DNA from: CAVTYH01 sp963773875
GTDB lineage: Bacteria > Planctomycetota > Planctomycetia > Pirellulales > JADZDJ01
Assembly (NCBI GenBank): GCA_963773875.1
Contig: CAVZCV010000017.1
Location: 1-64,000 of the forward strand
Length of the DNA: 64,000 bases
Direction: 5' to 3'
The stretch's first letter is position 1; the number at the start of each line of letters is the position of its first letter. This document shows, one piece after another, positions 21,172 through 32,461 of this stretch. The notes under the pieces are model-generated. The model was not told the origin of the DNA. It searched no databases and saw only the letters and a program-made list of their open reading frames with translations. Position numbers and translations under genes: made by a program.

Positions 21172-24100
21172 ATGGCAAGGGAAAACCGGCGGAAGGGCGC
21201 GCCCTTTTCAAAACGCGGGGCAATCGATTCTGCCATTGCGCAATTGACTCACGCTCGCGCTGTCGGCAGTCGCGCGCTTATGGGTCGCCCTGCGCAGCGA
21301 AGCGCGGCCAGACCCTTCTCCAAACGGCATTTCGCCTTCGAATCGCTGGAAACGCGGTTGGCGCTGACCGCCAACGTGGTCATCAACGAATTCTTGCGCA
21401 CAACGCTACGGGCATCGTCGATCAAGATAGCGACCATTCCGATTGGATCGAGCTGAAGAACACCAGCGCGTCGGCAGTCAATCTCGGCGGCTGGTACCTC
21501 ACCAACGATGCCAGCAATCCGACGAAATGGCAGCTACCATCCGTGAGCCTGGCTGCCGGCGCGTATATGACGGTTTTCGCCAGTGGCAAAGATCGGCATG
21601 TGGCCGGCCAGGAGCTGCACACTAATTTCACGATCGACGAAAACGGCGGTTATCTGGCGCTCGATATGCCGGACCAATCGGTGGCTTACGCCTTCAATCC
21701 TTACCCGGCGCAACTAGATGATGTTTCGTATGGTCTTGGCGCCTCGGGCTCGACCACCACTGAAGCGCTTGTCGATGAAGATGCCCCCGTGCATGTCAAA
21801 GTGCCAACGACCAGCGCGGACGACGCCACCTGGCGGAACATCAATTTTAATGATTCTTCTTGGACGGCCGGAACAATTGGCGTTGGTTACGACGACAATA
21901 CGACAAGCACGGATTACACACCTTTCATCAGCACTAACGTCGGCGCCTCGATGAAAAGGTCGGGGGCTGCTCCCGGATATGCAGCTTATTTGCGGTTACC
22001 ATTTTCGGAATCGAATGTCGATCAGTTAACGTCACTCCAATTGCAGATTCGCTATGACGATGGCTTTGTTGCGTTTTTGAATGGCACAGAAATCGCGCGG
22101 CGCAACGCTCCCAGCGGTACGCCGATATTCAGCTCCTCGGCTTCAACCACACATGCCGACGCGTCGTCGATCATCTACGAAACAATCGACGTTTCGGCAT
22201 TCGTGGGCAGTTTGGTTAATGGCAACAACGTACTGGCCATTGTCGGCTTGAACGCCACAAACAACACGTCGGATTTTCTGATCGATCCGTTATTTAGCGC
22301 CAACCGTGCAGGGCCGCCAAGCGTAGGCTTTATGGCCACGCCAACACCGGGCGCCGCAAATAACATTGGCTCTCTTGGTTTTGTCAGCGACGCCAAGTCT
22401 TCTGTTGATCGTGGCTACTACACGAATCCAATCGACGTAGCGATTTCATCAACCACGCCTGGTGCGCAAATTCGCTACACGCTGGATGGAAGCGCGCCGA
22501 CGGCCACAACTGGCCTCGTTTACAGCGGCCCCATTCATATTACGACAACTACGAATTTGCGCGCCGCCGCGTTCAAAGCCGGTTACACGCCCAGCAATGT
22601 CGACACGCAGTCGTACATCTACTTGAACGATGTCATTCATCAAACCGGCGCCGGTCTGCCGAGCTATGCGACCTGGGGCCAGGCAGGGCCCGATTGGGAG
22701 ATGGACCCCGATATCGTCAACAATCCGACGTACGCGAGTCAGATGATTGCGGCGATGCAAGCCATCCCGTCGATGTCAATCACTTTACCCTGGGCCGATA
22801 TGTTCGGCGCCGGCGGGCAAGGCATTTACATTTCCGGTTCCGGCGTGTCAAAGGCCGCTTCCACCGAATTCTTCAACACCGATGGCAGCCGGCAATTTCA
22901 AATCAACGATTCGATCCAGATTCAAGGCGGCACGAGCGACGACCGCTGGAAGCAAGACAAACTCTCGTTCCGCCTTAAATTCACCGACACGTACGGGCCG
23001 ACGACTCTCGATTTCCCGCTGTTCACCGATCCGACGTTCGACCAAGGAGCTACGCAATCGTTCAACACACTCATCTTAGATGCGGAATCGAACAACGTTT
23101 GGACGCATCCCGATGCGACCCAGCGGAGCCGCGATACGCACGTCGTGGATCAATATGTCGCCGATTTGCAGAATCTCGCCGGCGGTTATGCTCCGCATGG
23201 CACGTACGTGCAGCTTTATATCAACGGCGTGTATTGGGGCGTGTACTACGTTCACGAACGACCAGATGACCGGTTCGCCTCGGCTTACCTGGGCGACGAC
23301 AACGACAACTACGACATTCTGAAACACACCGCCAACACGCCGGTGAACAACAGCACCACCGCGGTGCCAGACTATGCGGCGTTCCTCACCAACGTTCGCA
23401 AAGACATGACCGTGCTGGCGAACTATCAGGCGGTAAGCGCTGTTTTGGATACGAAGAACCTGATCGACTACATGATCATCAACTACTACGTTGGCAACAC
23501 CGATTGGGCCTCCACCTCCGCGGTGCACAACTGGTATGTCAGTTACGATCGGGTCAGCGGCACCGGCAAATGGCGATACCACAGTTGGGATGCGGAACAT
23601 TCGCTTGAAAATCTCGCGGATAACGTCACCACAAAGAGTTATGAAACCGGCGGTCCGATGGAAGTATTCCAACGGCTAATGCTTAATCCGGAATTCAAGC
23701 TGCAGTTTGCCGACGAAGTACAACGACTGATGTTCAATGGCGGGCTGCTCACGCCTCAATCCGCCGCCAATTTGTTCGCGCAGCGGGCAGGTCAATTGAA
23801 TTTGGCAATCATTGGTGAATCGGCTCGCTGGGGCGATAACCGCAGTCCGTCGGTGCCGTACACAGCTGCCGACCGCAATGCCAACGTGCAGAATTTGCTT
23901 AACAATTATTTCCCGCAGCGCACGCAGGTCGTCATTAATCAGTTCATCGCTGATGGCTGGTTACCAGCGTTGGCCGCGCCTACGTTTAGCAATTACGGCT
24001 CAACGGTCAATCCAGGCTTTCAATTGACCATGAGTGGTTCGGCGGGCTTGACGATTTATTACTCACTGGATGGCACCGATCCGCGACTCACCGGTGGCGC

Positions 24101-26804
24101 CATCAACACTGGCCATGCTCAAACGTATTCCACCGCCATTACCATCAATGCTGCCACGAACGTACAAGCCCGGACGCGCGACACTTCCGGCAATTGGAGC
24201 CCGCTGGTCAGCGCCGTGTTCCTATTGCCGACACCGTATCCCGTGCGAATTTCGGAGATGTACTATCATCCGGCCGCTCGCGCGGGCGTGACCGATGCGG
24301 AAGACATGGAGTACATCGAGCTGTTGAATACCGGCAGCCAGGCCGTCGATTTGAACGGGCTGAAAATCGATCGTGGCATTACGTATCAGTTCACGAGTTC
24401 ATTGATGCTCGGCGCCGGTCAGCGAATTGTCATTGCACGCAATCGAACGGTCTTTCAATCGGTGTTCGGAGCTGGAGTGACGCTTGCCCCGGCGCTTATA
24501 CAGGCAAGCTTGACAACGCGGGCGAAGAGGTGCGTTTGATTGGTCCGCTCGGCGAAACGCTGCAAGACTTCACCTACGGCGACGATGATCCCTGGCCCGG
24601 CCGCGCCGATGGAAAGGGTAGCTCGCTGGAAATGATCAATCCGCTCGCCGACCCCACTTTGCCCAGCAATTGGCGGTCCAGCTATGAATACACCGGCACG
24701 CCCGGCACAGCGGGAATCGGTCCACAAAACAATGTGGTCGTCAACGAAGTGCTCACCCACACCGATCTGCCGCAGGTCGATGCGATCGAACTCTACAACA
24801 CGACCACCAGCAGCATCGATATCTCCGACTGGTACCTGAGCGACAGCAGCGACAATTTGAAGAAATACAAAATCCCCGCCGGCACCGTCATCGGCGCGGG
24901 TCAATATTTGGTATTCGATGAGTCGCAGTTTGATCCCGCATCGCCGTCTGGCGGCAATGTGGCATTCAGCCTATCGTCAGAAGGCGATGATGTGTGGCTG
25001 ACATCGGTGGACGGCGCCGGCGCATTCAAAGGGTTTGAACAACACTTCAATGTAATCGCGGCCATCAACGGCGAGTCGTTCGGTCGCTGGCCCAACGGCA
25101 CGGGTGAGCTCTATCCGATGTCGTCTGTCACGTTGGGCGCCGCTAATAGCGGCCCCCGAATTGGGCCGGTGGCGATTACCGAGGTGATGTACAATCCAAC
25201 CGGCGGCAATCCGGACTTGGAATTCGTGGAATTCACAAATCTCACGAATCAGACGATTCCGCTTTCGACTACTTATCCAACGGTCGGCGAAGTTCCGTGG
25301 AAGATCGACGGACTTGGCTTCACGTTTCCGACAGGTACGAACATTGCGCCCAATGGCACGCTAGTGGTCGTGCATTTCGATCCGACCAATCCGGCCAATG
25401 CAAGCTTGCTTTCCGCGTTTCGCACGGCCTACGGCATTGGCCCAGAAGTGCAGCTGGTCGGCGGTTACACGAGCCTGCTCGATAACTCCGGGCGAACGGA
25501 TTCAATTGATGCGACCCGACGCACCGGCGCCGGAAACGCCGACGGTCGTGCCGTACGTGCTGATCGACGAAGTAAATTATGGCAATGCTGCGCCGTGGCC
25601 GAGTTCGCCGGGCCAGCAAAACGGGCAATCGCTCACGCGGCTGTCGGGCACAACCTATGGCGATGAGCCGACGAATTGGATCGGCGTGGCGGCCACGCCC
25701 GGCAAGGCCGATCTCGTCGCGCCGACCATAACCAAGGTGTTCGTCAATGGCACCGGCTGGTCGCAAAACTATCGCGACTATCTGGCAACGCTGGGTCTGG
25801 GTTCTTCGCAATTCGGGTACGCAATTCCCACTGGCGCCGGCCAACTCAATGCGCTGGTGTATGGCAACATCAATCAAGTGAGCGTGCAATTCAGCGAGAA
25901 CGTGACCGTAGGTCAGGCCGATCTGTCGCTGTTCGGCACGGGCACATCCACGTTCTACAATTCGACCAGTTTTGCTTTCGATTCGATTACGCACACAGCC
26001 ACGTGGACGCTTGCCTCTACAATTCCAGCTGATCAATTGCAATTACAGCTTTCCAGCAGCACGGTCACCGATGCGGTCACGCATGCACTCGATGGCGAAT
26101 GGACAAATGGCACGACCACTGGTCCCTCGGGCGATGGATTGCCGGGCGGCAATTTTGCTTTTGCGTTCATCGTATCGGCGACCGTTCCCAATGTGGTGCA
26201 CGGCGATCTAAATTTCGACGGCGGCGGGAATGAAAACGATCTGATGCCATTTTTGGCTGCACTCACGAACCTGGCGGGCTACCAAACGAGTCGCGGGCTA
26301 TCGACGGCCGACTTGAATTACATTGCTGATTTTAATGGCGACCACGTGGTCACGAACCGCGATATTCAGGGAATGCTCGATTATTTGATCAACCTGGCAG
26401 GGCCCGGCAGCGGTAGTGGGAGCGCCGCCAGCGAAGACACAGTGGCTGATTCCTCAATGCCGCAAATTGTGCAACCGACGACTTCCAACATTGCTCCCGC
26501 TACAAGCAGCTTGGTAGTGACGGCGAGCGCTTCATTCAGCGGAGTAACCAAGCCGCTTGTCATCTCCAGCGAGTCGCCATTCGTGTTTTCGAGCTCATCG
26601 AGTGCGATTGGTTCGCCTTCGAAGATTTTGCGAACTCAGTCAAGCGTGCTATCGAGCATCGTTCCAACAGCGCCAACCCGGCGAGCCGCCGTTGTGGATT
26701 CGACGATTGCCGAATGGTCGATGTATCGCAGCCGTCATTTGCATTGGCAGGGGGATAAAGTCGTCAGCGATGAGCACGATGAGCTGATTGCTCATTGGGC
26801 ATGA
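21172..26804 (+). CDS. giant surface protein: LEPR-XLL, lamin-tail, CotH kinase, dockerin-like; three frameshifts
   Basis: The ATG at 21172 has purine-rich AGAGGGG upstream. The N-terminal FESLETRLALTANVVINEF is a LEPR-XLL-type export motif. After a frame change near 21405 comes a lamin-tail domain (SDWIELKNTSASAVNLGGWY). It is followed by a chitobiase-type repeat (GAQIRYTLDGSAPT), a CotH-like kinase region (VQLYINGVYWGVYYVHERPD), further lamin-tail domains (DMEYIELLNTGSQAVDLNGL and LEFVEFTNLTNQTIPL), and a C-terminal dockerin-like pair (GDLNFDGGGNENDLMPFL, DFNGDHVVTNRDIQGMLDYL). Frame changes near 24500 and 25520 coincide with a C run one base short and a G run one base long. About 1,877 residues in all. 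CotH domains phosphorylate protein serines in spores; here the role is unknown. Confidence 0.85.
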
Positions 26805-26848
26805 CGATTGAATTGCTGATGTTGACGCGGATCGCATCCGCTTACGGC

Positions 26849-27472
26849 TTAGCGTTCTCCAATGGCAAACACTGTCAAAGACCTCGGCCCGTGTGCGCCA
26901 ATCACCAGCGATTGCTCAATATCCGCGGTCTTCGAAGGGCCCGCGATAAATGTGCCGAATTCCGCGCGATCGAACTTGAGCCGATCGTACGCTTCGTGCA
27001 TGTTGTTCACGATCTCGGCGGCGGGAATCACGAGCGCCAAGTGCTGCACAATGAAGTACAGTGCCCGCAACTTCAGATGGCGATCGGTTACCCAAATGGC
27101 GGCGTTTTCGGCTACGCCAAATTCGCCAGGCAGCACGGCGAAATCGATCGGTTCCAACGCGTGCGGATCGACAATCTGGGTTAGATCGACGTTCGATTGT
27201 CCAATGCCTGAAACGAGTGAAACACGTCGCTTTGCATCGCGGTAGACCGGGATTTCTGCGATTCGCAAATTCGCTTCCGTTGCATCTTTCGCGTGCACGA
27301 ATTGGCCGCCGATCGATGCGAGCACACTGGCGAACTGTGCCAAAGGGTCCGGATACTCGATCCACAGCTGTTCGAGCGACGGCAGCGGACTGGGAGGTGG
27401 CTGATGGCTACGAATGGCCGCGAGAATTTCCGCTCGGCTGTCGCCCGTTTGCCGGCTGTTTGGATCGGCCAT
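26849..27472 (-). CDS. lutC: lactate utilization protein C (LUD domain)
   Basis: 207 residues from the ATG at 27472. The LUD signature is present (AVLPGEFGVAENAAIWVTD, LYFIVQHLALVIPAAEIVNNMHEAY, GTFIAGPSKTADIEQSLVIGAHGPRSL). LutC is a subunit of the LutABC iron-sulfur complex that oxidises L-lactate to pyruvate. Its start overlaps the lutB end by about 65 bases in another frame, which is more than usual; translational coupling is likely. It is the last gene of the minus-strand lut cluster and converges on the giant CotH protein gene with 44 bases between stops. The frame is intact. Confidence 0.9.
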   Translation of the reverse strand: MADPNSRQTGDSRAEILAAIRSHQPPPSPLPSLEQLWIEYPDPLAQFASVLASIGGQFVHAKDATEANLRIAEIPVYRDAKRRVSLVSGIGQSNVDLTQIVDPHALEPIDFAVLPGEFGVAENAAIWVTDRHLKLRALYFIVQHLALVIPAAEIVNNMHEAYDRLKFDRAEFGTFIAGPSKTADIEQSLVIGAHGPRSLTVFAIGER

Positions 27473-28825
27473 AGCGCTCTGCGTATTGCTGTCGGAAACT
27501 CTTCTGCGGCATCGGCGGCAGCTCGCGCTGCTTCCCCCAAGGGTTGAAGCGATTGTAAACAACAAAACGCGGCAGCCAAGGCACCATTCGCCGGCCCAGC
27601 CAACCCAGCGTGCGATACAGCCACGTGATGCGCAGCACCAGGCTGGCCATTTTCATCGCCAAGCGCTTTTTCCACGGCAAATAACCGTGGGCGGCAAGTT
27701 CGTTGCGCCAGGCAAGCAGTTGGTGATGAATATCGATCTTCACTGGGCAAACGTCGGTGCAGGACCCACACAGACTGCAGGCATGCGGCAGACTCTGATA
27801 TTTCTTGGGATCGCGCGCGGCGCGAGAATCGAGCCGATGGGACCGGGAACCGTGTTCTCGTAGCTGTATCCGCCGCTACGGCGATACACAGGGCACGTAT
27901 TCATGCACGCGCCGCAGCGAATGCACTTGAGCGCTCCGCGGAATTCGCCGCTGGCCAGCACTCCGCTGCGGCCGTTATCGACAATCACGATGTGCAACTC
28001 GCCGCCTGGCCGCGGGCCATGAAAGTGCGATGAATATGTCGTGATTGGCTGGCCGGTTGCGGATCGAGCCAGCAATCGCAGGAAAACTCCAAGGTCTTTC
28101 GCACGAGGAATAATTTTTTCGATGCCCATCGACGCGATATGCAGATTCGGCAACGAGACGCCCAAATCCGCATTGCCTTCATTCGTGCACACTACGAAGC
28201 CGCCAGTTTCCGCAACGGCGAAATTCACCCCGGTCAGGCCCGCGTCGGCGTGCATGAATTTATCGCGCAAATGTTGCCGCGCCACTTCAGCCAGATACTG
28301 CGGATCGGTCGCGCCGGCTGTCGTACCGAGATGGCGATGAAACAGATCGCCGATCTCTTCCTTCTTCATGTGGATTGCCGGCATCACGATGTGGCTAGGC
28401 GGTTTTTGATCGAGCTGCACAATCCGTTCGCCTAAGTCCGTATCGATGACTTCGATGCCGTGCCGTTCCAAAAACGGATTAAGATGGCACTCTTCCGTGA
28501 GCATCGACTTGCTTTTGACGAGCTTCTTGACGCCATGCTCTTGCAGAATGCCCAGCACAATTTCGTTATGCTCCGCGGCATCGCGAGCCCAGTGCACTTT
28601 GCCGCCCAGCTTGGTCGCCTGCGCGTCAAACTGCTCCAGATACTCCGCCAGGCGCGACATTGCATGCGTTTTAATCTGCGATGCTGTCTCGCGCAGCGTT
28701 TCCCACTCCGGCAGAGTATTTGCTGCCTTATCGCGCTTCTCGCGCACAAACCACAGCGCCGTATCGTGCCAATGAGCGCGCTCACGGTTATGAACAAATT
28801 CAGCGGCAAGCGTGGCGTGGTTCAT
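27408..28825 (-). CDS. lutB: lactate utilization iron-sulfur protein B, one frameshift
   Basis: Start at the ATG at 28825. The N-terminal LUD domain carries VKSKSMLTEECHLNPFLERHGI and NFAVAETGGFVVCTNEGNADL. The ferredoxin-like part has two 4Fe-4S motifs: CIRCGACMNTCP (27890-27930) and, after a frame change near 27795, CSLCGSCTDVCPVKIDIHHQ. The tail has MASLVLRITWLYRTLGWLG and the conserved FNPWGKQRELPPMPQKSFR. The break lies at a GCGC repeat and joins LAPRA to DPKKYQSLPHA. Total about 472 residues, normal for LutB. It would transfer electrons from lactate oxidation with LutA and LutC. It is separated from lutA by the DUF4160/DUF2442 pair. Confidence 0.9.
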
Positions 28826-28830
28826 CTAAT

Positions 28831-29088
28831 TTAATTGTCTGCCTGCGGACCGGCGAGCTTCTTTGAGTCTTCATAAAGCGTATCAGGGCAAATATCCTGC
28901 TCGTGCGGCCAGACAACAGTGCCATTTTCCGCTCTTACCTGTCGAAAGTAACAAATGTCGCGGAGCTCTCTAAACACGCCGAAGTCCAGCAAGTGTGCGC
29001 AGTCGTAGATACCGGTTTCTCCATTGGAAAACTCGATTTCCAATTTGTAATCGTCTTTTGCGACGACCGATTTGACGCGTGGATTCAT
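28831..29088 (-). CDS. DUF2442 domain protein
   Basis: 85 residues from the ATG at 29088. The family core is visible: MNPRVKSVVAKDDYKLEIEF, then NGETGIYDCAHLLDFGVFREL and a late NGTVVWPHEQDICPDTLY. DUF2442 proteins are small and often encoded directly after DUF4160, in an arrangement resembling a toxin-antitoxin pair; the activity is unproven. It starts two bases after the DUF4160 stop and ends five bases before lutB, so translation is probably coupled along the cluster. Confidence 0.85.
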   Translation of the reverse strand: MNPRVKSVVAKDDYKLEIEFSNGETGIYDCAHLLDFGVFRELRDICYFRQVRAENGTVVWPHEQDICPDTLYEDSKKLAGPQADN

Positions 29089-29090
29089 TA

Positions 29091-29360
29091 CTACCTCAGC
29101 GGTTCAATCTTCAATGGGTGTTGACCACTCACCGCCAGCTGCCAATCGGCCGCTAGTTCATCACGATGAATTTCCACCCAAGCCAATACTAACCGCATTT
29201 TTGCGGGCGGCAACGCGCCTTCGAGTATCGCGCCATCATCGATCGCAACCACAACTTCCGCATCTTGGTATCGTGCATGGATGTGCGGTCGATGATGTCG
29301 TCGATTATCGAGGAAATACATTGATATTGTGACGCCATAAAAAGTCGAAATAACGGGCAT
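29091..29360 (-). CDS. DUF4160 domain protein
   Basis: 89 residues from the ATG at 29360. The family signature is clear: MPVISTFYGVTISMYFLDN followed by HRPHIHARYQDAEVVVAIDD and AKMRLVLAWVEIHRDEL. DUF4160 with an adjacent DUF2442 is a frequent mobile pair, considered a candidate toxin-antitoxin module but not demonstrated. It sits between lutA and lutB on the same strand, with 62 bases after the putative lutA stop, interrupting what is normally a contiguous lutABC order. Confidence 0.88.
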   Translation of the reverse strand: MPVISTFYGVTISMYFLDNRRHHRPHIHARYQDAEVVVAIDDGAILEGALPPAKMRLVLAWVEIHRDELAADWQLAVSGQHPLKIEPLR

Positions 29361-29422
29361 CTCGCAGCTTTTCTCTTATACGTTAAACACTTCTCGTAAC
29401 GCGGCCGAAGAATTTCGTTGGA

Positions 29423-30178
29423 CTACACCGCGTGTCCCGCCAGAATTTCCGCCAGGTGCATTACGCGAATCGGTTTTTTCTGTCGACGGATCAGGCCTTC
29501 CATATGCATCAGGCAGCTCATGTCGTTGGCCGTGAGCACTTGCGTGCCAGCCTGTTCGTGATCGTAAATCCGGTCTTCCCCCATCATGCAGCTGACGGCT
29601 TCTTCGGCGACGGCAAACGTGCCGCCAAAGCCGCAGCATTCATCGGGCCGCTGCAGCTTCACGAGCTCGATGCCTTCCAGGTTCTCGAGGAGCGATCGGG
29701 ACTTGTTGTATGCTTTGCCGACCAATTCGCTATCGCTGGCAAGCCGCAATTCGCGCAGTCCGTGGCAGCTTTGATGCAGCCCGACACGATATGGAAACTT
29801 GCCGTCGAGCTTTTCGATTTTCAGCACATCAGTGAGGAATTCGCTGAGTTCAAACGTCTTCACTTTGAGCGCCTGGAAAGCCGCTTCCTGGGGCGTGCCA
29901 TGAAAAAAATGTTCGTAGTGATGCCGGACCATGGCGACACAGCTGCCGGACGGTGCGACGACATATTCGTACGGCGAAAAGATTCGCAAGAATTTTTCCG
30001 CCAACGGCCGGGCCTCCTTCGTGCAGCCGGTATTGGCCATCGGCTGCCCGCAGCAGGTTTGCTCCTCGGGAAACTCAAACGTGACGCCGCAACGTTCCAG
30101 CAGTTCCGCTGTGGCTAAGCCCACCTGCGGATAAAGCTGATCGATGTAGCAAGGAATAAACAGGGCGACGTGCGGCAT
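29423..30178 (-). CDS. lutA: lactate utilization protein A (CCG-type Fe-S oxidoreductase)
   Basis: 251 residues from the ATG at 30178. Two cysteine-rich CCG-type domains are visible: PCYIDQLYPQVGLATAELL with EEQTCCGQPMANTGC, and LHQSCHGLRELRLA with RPDECCGFGGTFAV. These coordinate an iron-sulfur or heterodisulfide-type site in LutA/GlpC-like proteins. With LutB and LutC it oxidises L-lactate. It is the first gene of the minus-strand lut cluster, followed by the DUF4160/DUF2442 pair and then lutB. The frame is intact. Confidence 0.92.
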   Translation of the reverse strand: MPHVALFIPCYIDQLYPQVGLATAELLERCGVTFEFPEEQTCCGQPMANTGCTKEARPLAEKFLRIFSPYEYVVAPSGSCVAMVRHHYEHFFHGTPQEAAFQALKVKTFELSEFLTDVLKIEKLDGKFPYRVGLHQSCHGLRELRLASDSELVGKAYNKSRSLLENLEGIELVKLQRPDECCGFGGTFAVAEEAVSCMMGEDRIYDHEQAGTQVLTANDMSCLMHMEGLIRRQKKPIRVMHLAEILAGHAV

Positions 30179-30233
30179 GGCGGAGTGAAATTCAGAGATT
30201 GCGTGTCAGCCCTGATTATAGCAGCTGACGCAG

Positions 30234-31076
30234 CTACCGTTCATCCGCAGGGGCCGCATTGCGAAAGACTGCCGGCGGAAGTTTGATTTCGCCCAAATCG
30301 TTTTCGCCGGGCTTGATTTCCATCGTGAACCGACCTTTCGGCCAGTCCTTTGTTTCCAGGTAACCAGTCCGCTCCTGCCACACTTGAAATTCCCATTTGC
30401 CCGGCGGCAGATTTTCGATTCTGAATTTGCCATCCTTGTCGCTTACCGCACAAAACGGATGCTTCAGCGGCAAGAGCCAGCCTTTGGCCCAAGGATGGAT
30501 GTTATCGGTTAGCGGCACGGGCATTGCTTCCGGTTGCACTCGATGCGTAATTTCGTCATGCGCCGGACAGACCATCGCGAACATGTCCGTTTGCCCAGCG
30601 TAATTGAATACAACCGCAATGCTCTCATGCACGGTGCCGATCAATTCGCGTGGGGCCTGAAACGCCGCCGCGTGCGGAAAGAACTGCCCTGTTTTAAATT
30701 CGATCGTAATTGGCTCCAGCTTTTCTGGCGGCGGCGCAGGGATGTCGGCACTGCGCACCCAAACGAAAACATTCGCCACACCGCGATCTTCGCCAACCAC
30801 CAGCGATTGATCGACAATGTTGTATTGCCCCAGAATGCCGACATCCTTATTGATTTCAATCGCCTTCGGCTCCGGCGGCCGTCCAACATAACGAAAGCGT
30901 CCGGTTAGCGTGCCAGTGTTTTCAGCCGATGCCGGTACGGTGCCGGGACTCGGTTTTTTGGCTGTCGCTTTTTCGCTGCTGGCTTGAGCAATCGCTATGC
31001 GCACATCAAACGCGACGAATGCTATGAGGAGCCCTAATGCCGCGAGAACGGCAAACAGCGACGACTTTCCAATCAT
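30234..31076 (-). CDS. secreted cupredoxin-like protein with a carboxypeptidase-regulatory-like C-terminus
   Basis: 280 residues with an N-terminal signal or anchor segment (SLFAVLAALGLLIAFVAFDV). The middle part (GTLTGRFRYVGRPPEP, VDQSLVVGEDRGVANVFVWV, FNYAGQTDMFAMVCPAHDE) resembles planctomycete proteins annotated as methylamine-utilisation or plastocyanin-like. The C-terminal phrase KDGKFRIENLPPGKWEFQVW matches a carboxypeptidase-regulatory-like fold. The start overlaps the upstream gene's stop by four bases (ATGA), so it is translationally coupled. Function is unknown; probably envelope-located. Confidence 0.65.
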   Translation of the reverse strand: MIGKSSLFAVLAALGLLIAFVAFDVRIAIAQASSEKATAKKPSPGTVPASAENTGTLTGRFRYVGRPPEPKAIEINKDVGILGQYNIVDQSLVVGEDRGVANVFVWVRSADIPAPPPEKLEPITIEFKTGQFFPHAAAFQAPRELIGTVHESIAVVFNYAGQTDMFAMVCPAHDEITHRVQPEAMPVPLTDNIHPWAKGWLLPLKHPFCAVSDKDGKFRIENLPPGKWEFQVWQERTGYLETKDWPKGRFTMEIKPGENDLGEIKLPPAVFRNAAPADER

Positions 31077-32461
31077 GGTTTGCCATCGACCTCAGGCTGG
31101 GGCTTTTGTTCGCGTAGTTCCAATCCGATCTGCCCCAAGTTTACCGATTCGGCGGAAACAGGTCGGGGAGGAACTGTAATTCGTCCCGCATGCCATCCTT
31201 CCAGCGGACGACGGCCAGCATCATCGGCGTGCGCTCGCTTCTCGGTCGCGCGTACATACAGCATGTACTGAGCTTCCGGCAGCCCCGCAATTTGAAATTC
31301 CCCTTTCTCGTTCACCGGAATCTTGCTCTGTTGGAAAGCACTGCCGGCGTCGCTCGACATGAATGCGTTGTAGGCCTGATAGGATTTGTTGATCCATTGC
31401 ATATCTCCGCTGAAACTAGGCGGATTAAGCGATACGGAAACATCATACTCAAAGTCGGCCACCGTAAGATTGGTGTCCACTGGCAGCGCAATCCGACCAG
31501 CAGCCGTTTGCCCCGGACGCGGGAAAATCATGCGTAACGTTCTGCCCGGCTCAATCGTTACGTCTCCGCTGAAGCCCAACAAGCTCCCCGTTGAGTTGTC
31601 ACCCATCGGAAAGATCGGTTGTACGTACAGTCGCACGGGAGGCACTCGATCGAGGACGAACCGGCCGTCCGCATCAGTTTTTGCAGACTGGTAACGGTGA
31701 AGCATGACTTCCACGTCGCCGCGGCCGGAGCCCACGCTAAACGATTGCTCCGCCAGCGCTTTACCTCCAGGCGCATACTTCAATTCGAGTCGGCCCCAAG
31801 CCTTTAGCTGCAGAATCGGCGATTTTTGGAGTTCCGTCGCCGTCACTTCCACGTAACCCGATTCTCCTGCGGCGACCAGCACCCATTTGTCGATTTCCGC
31901 TGGCAAGGAGAATGTCCCGTCATCAGCAGTTTTCGCGATTGAAGCCAGCCTAGCACCATGCCCCGCCAGGCGCAGTTTGCCATCTTCGACGCTCACTTCG
32001 CAGGTCCAAGTGCACAGTGCCACTTGCGCATCCGCCGCCGGCGTGCCGTCGGGCTTCAGAACCTTGCCGACAATTCCAGAATCGGGTTGCAATTTCAAAT
32101 CGAAATGAATTTCGCCGGCTGCGTGAGTAAACGGCTCGCTGATGAAGGGCCGATAGCCGGGTGCATCGATGCGTATTCGCGACTGATCGTACGGACGCCA
32201 GCGCCATTCGAATTTGCCGTGGTCGACTCGCTTGATGAGATGCGACTGCCAGGTAAGATGTGCCGGTCCCTTATAAACCGGCGCCGGCACGACACGAAAC
32301 TTTTCGATCGCCTTGCCGGTGGTCGCATCAACGACTGTCGCCGAGATCGTAACCTCGCCGTCCACTTTTCCGTTCGCAGCCTCTTCGGCGGATGCAGTTC
32401 TCCCTGATCGGCCAATCAGCAACAGGCCAATCACGAGAATTGCCATCCGGCCGCGCCTCAC
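31073..32461 (-). CDS. secreted protein with carboxypeptidase-regulatory-like domains
   Basis: 462 residues with a signal peptide (MAILVIGLLLIGRSGRTASA). At least three beta-sandwich segments of the regulatory type are seen: ISATVVDATTGKAIEKFRVV, GIVGKVLKPDGTPAADAQVA and KIPVNEKGEFQIAGLPEAQY. Such domains are extracellular structural modules in planctomycetes without known catalysis. The start overlaps the stop of the DUF4139 gene by four bases, and its own stop overlaps the next start by four bases, so the three form one operon. The frame is intact. Confidence 0.7.
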   Translation of the reverse strand: MRRGRMAILVIGLLLIGRSGRTASAEEAANGKVDGEVTISATVVDATTGKAIEKFRVVPAPVYKGPAHLTWQSHLIKRVDHGKFEWRWRPYDQSRIRIDAPGYRPFISEPFTHAAGEIHFDLKLQPDSGIVGKVLKPDGTPAADAQVALCTWTCEVSVEDGKLRLAGHGARLASIAKTADDGTFSLPAEIDKWVLVAAGESGYVEVTATELQKSPILQLKAWGRLELKYAPGGKALAEQSFSVGSGRGDVEVMLHRYQSAKTDADGRFVLDRVPPVRLYVQPIFPMGDNSTGSLLGFSGDVTIEPGRTLRMIFPRPGQTAAGRIALPVDTNLTVADFEYDVSVSLNPPSFSGDMQWINKSYQAYNAFMSSDAGSAFQQSKIPVNEKGEFQIAGLPEAQYMLYVRATEKRAHADDAGRRPLEGWHAGRITVPPRPVSAESVNLGQIGLELREQKPQPEVDGKP

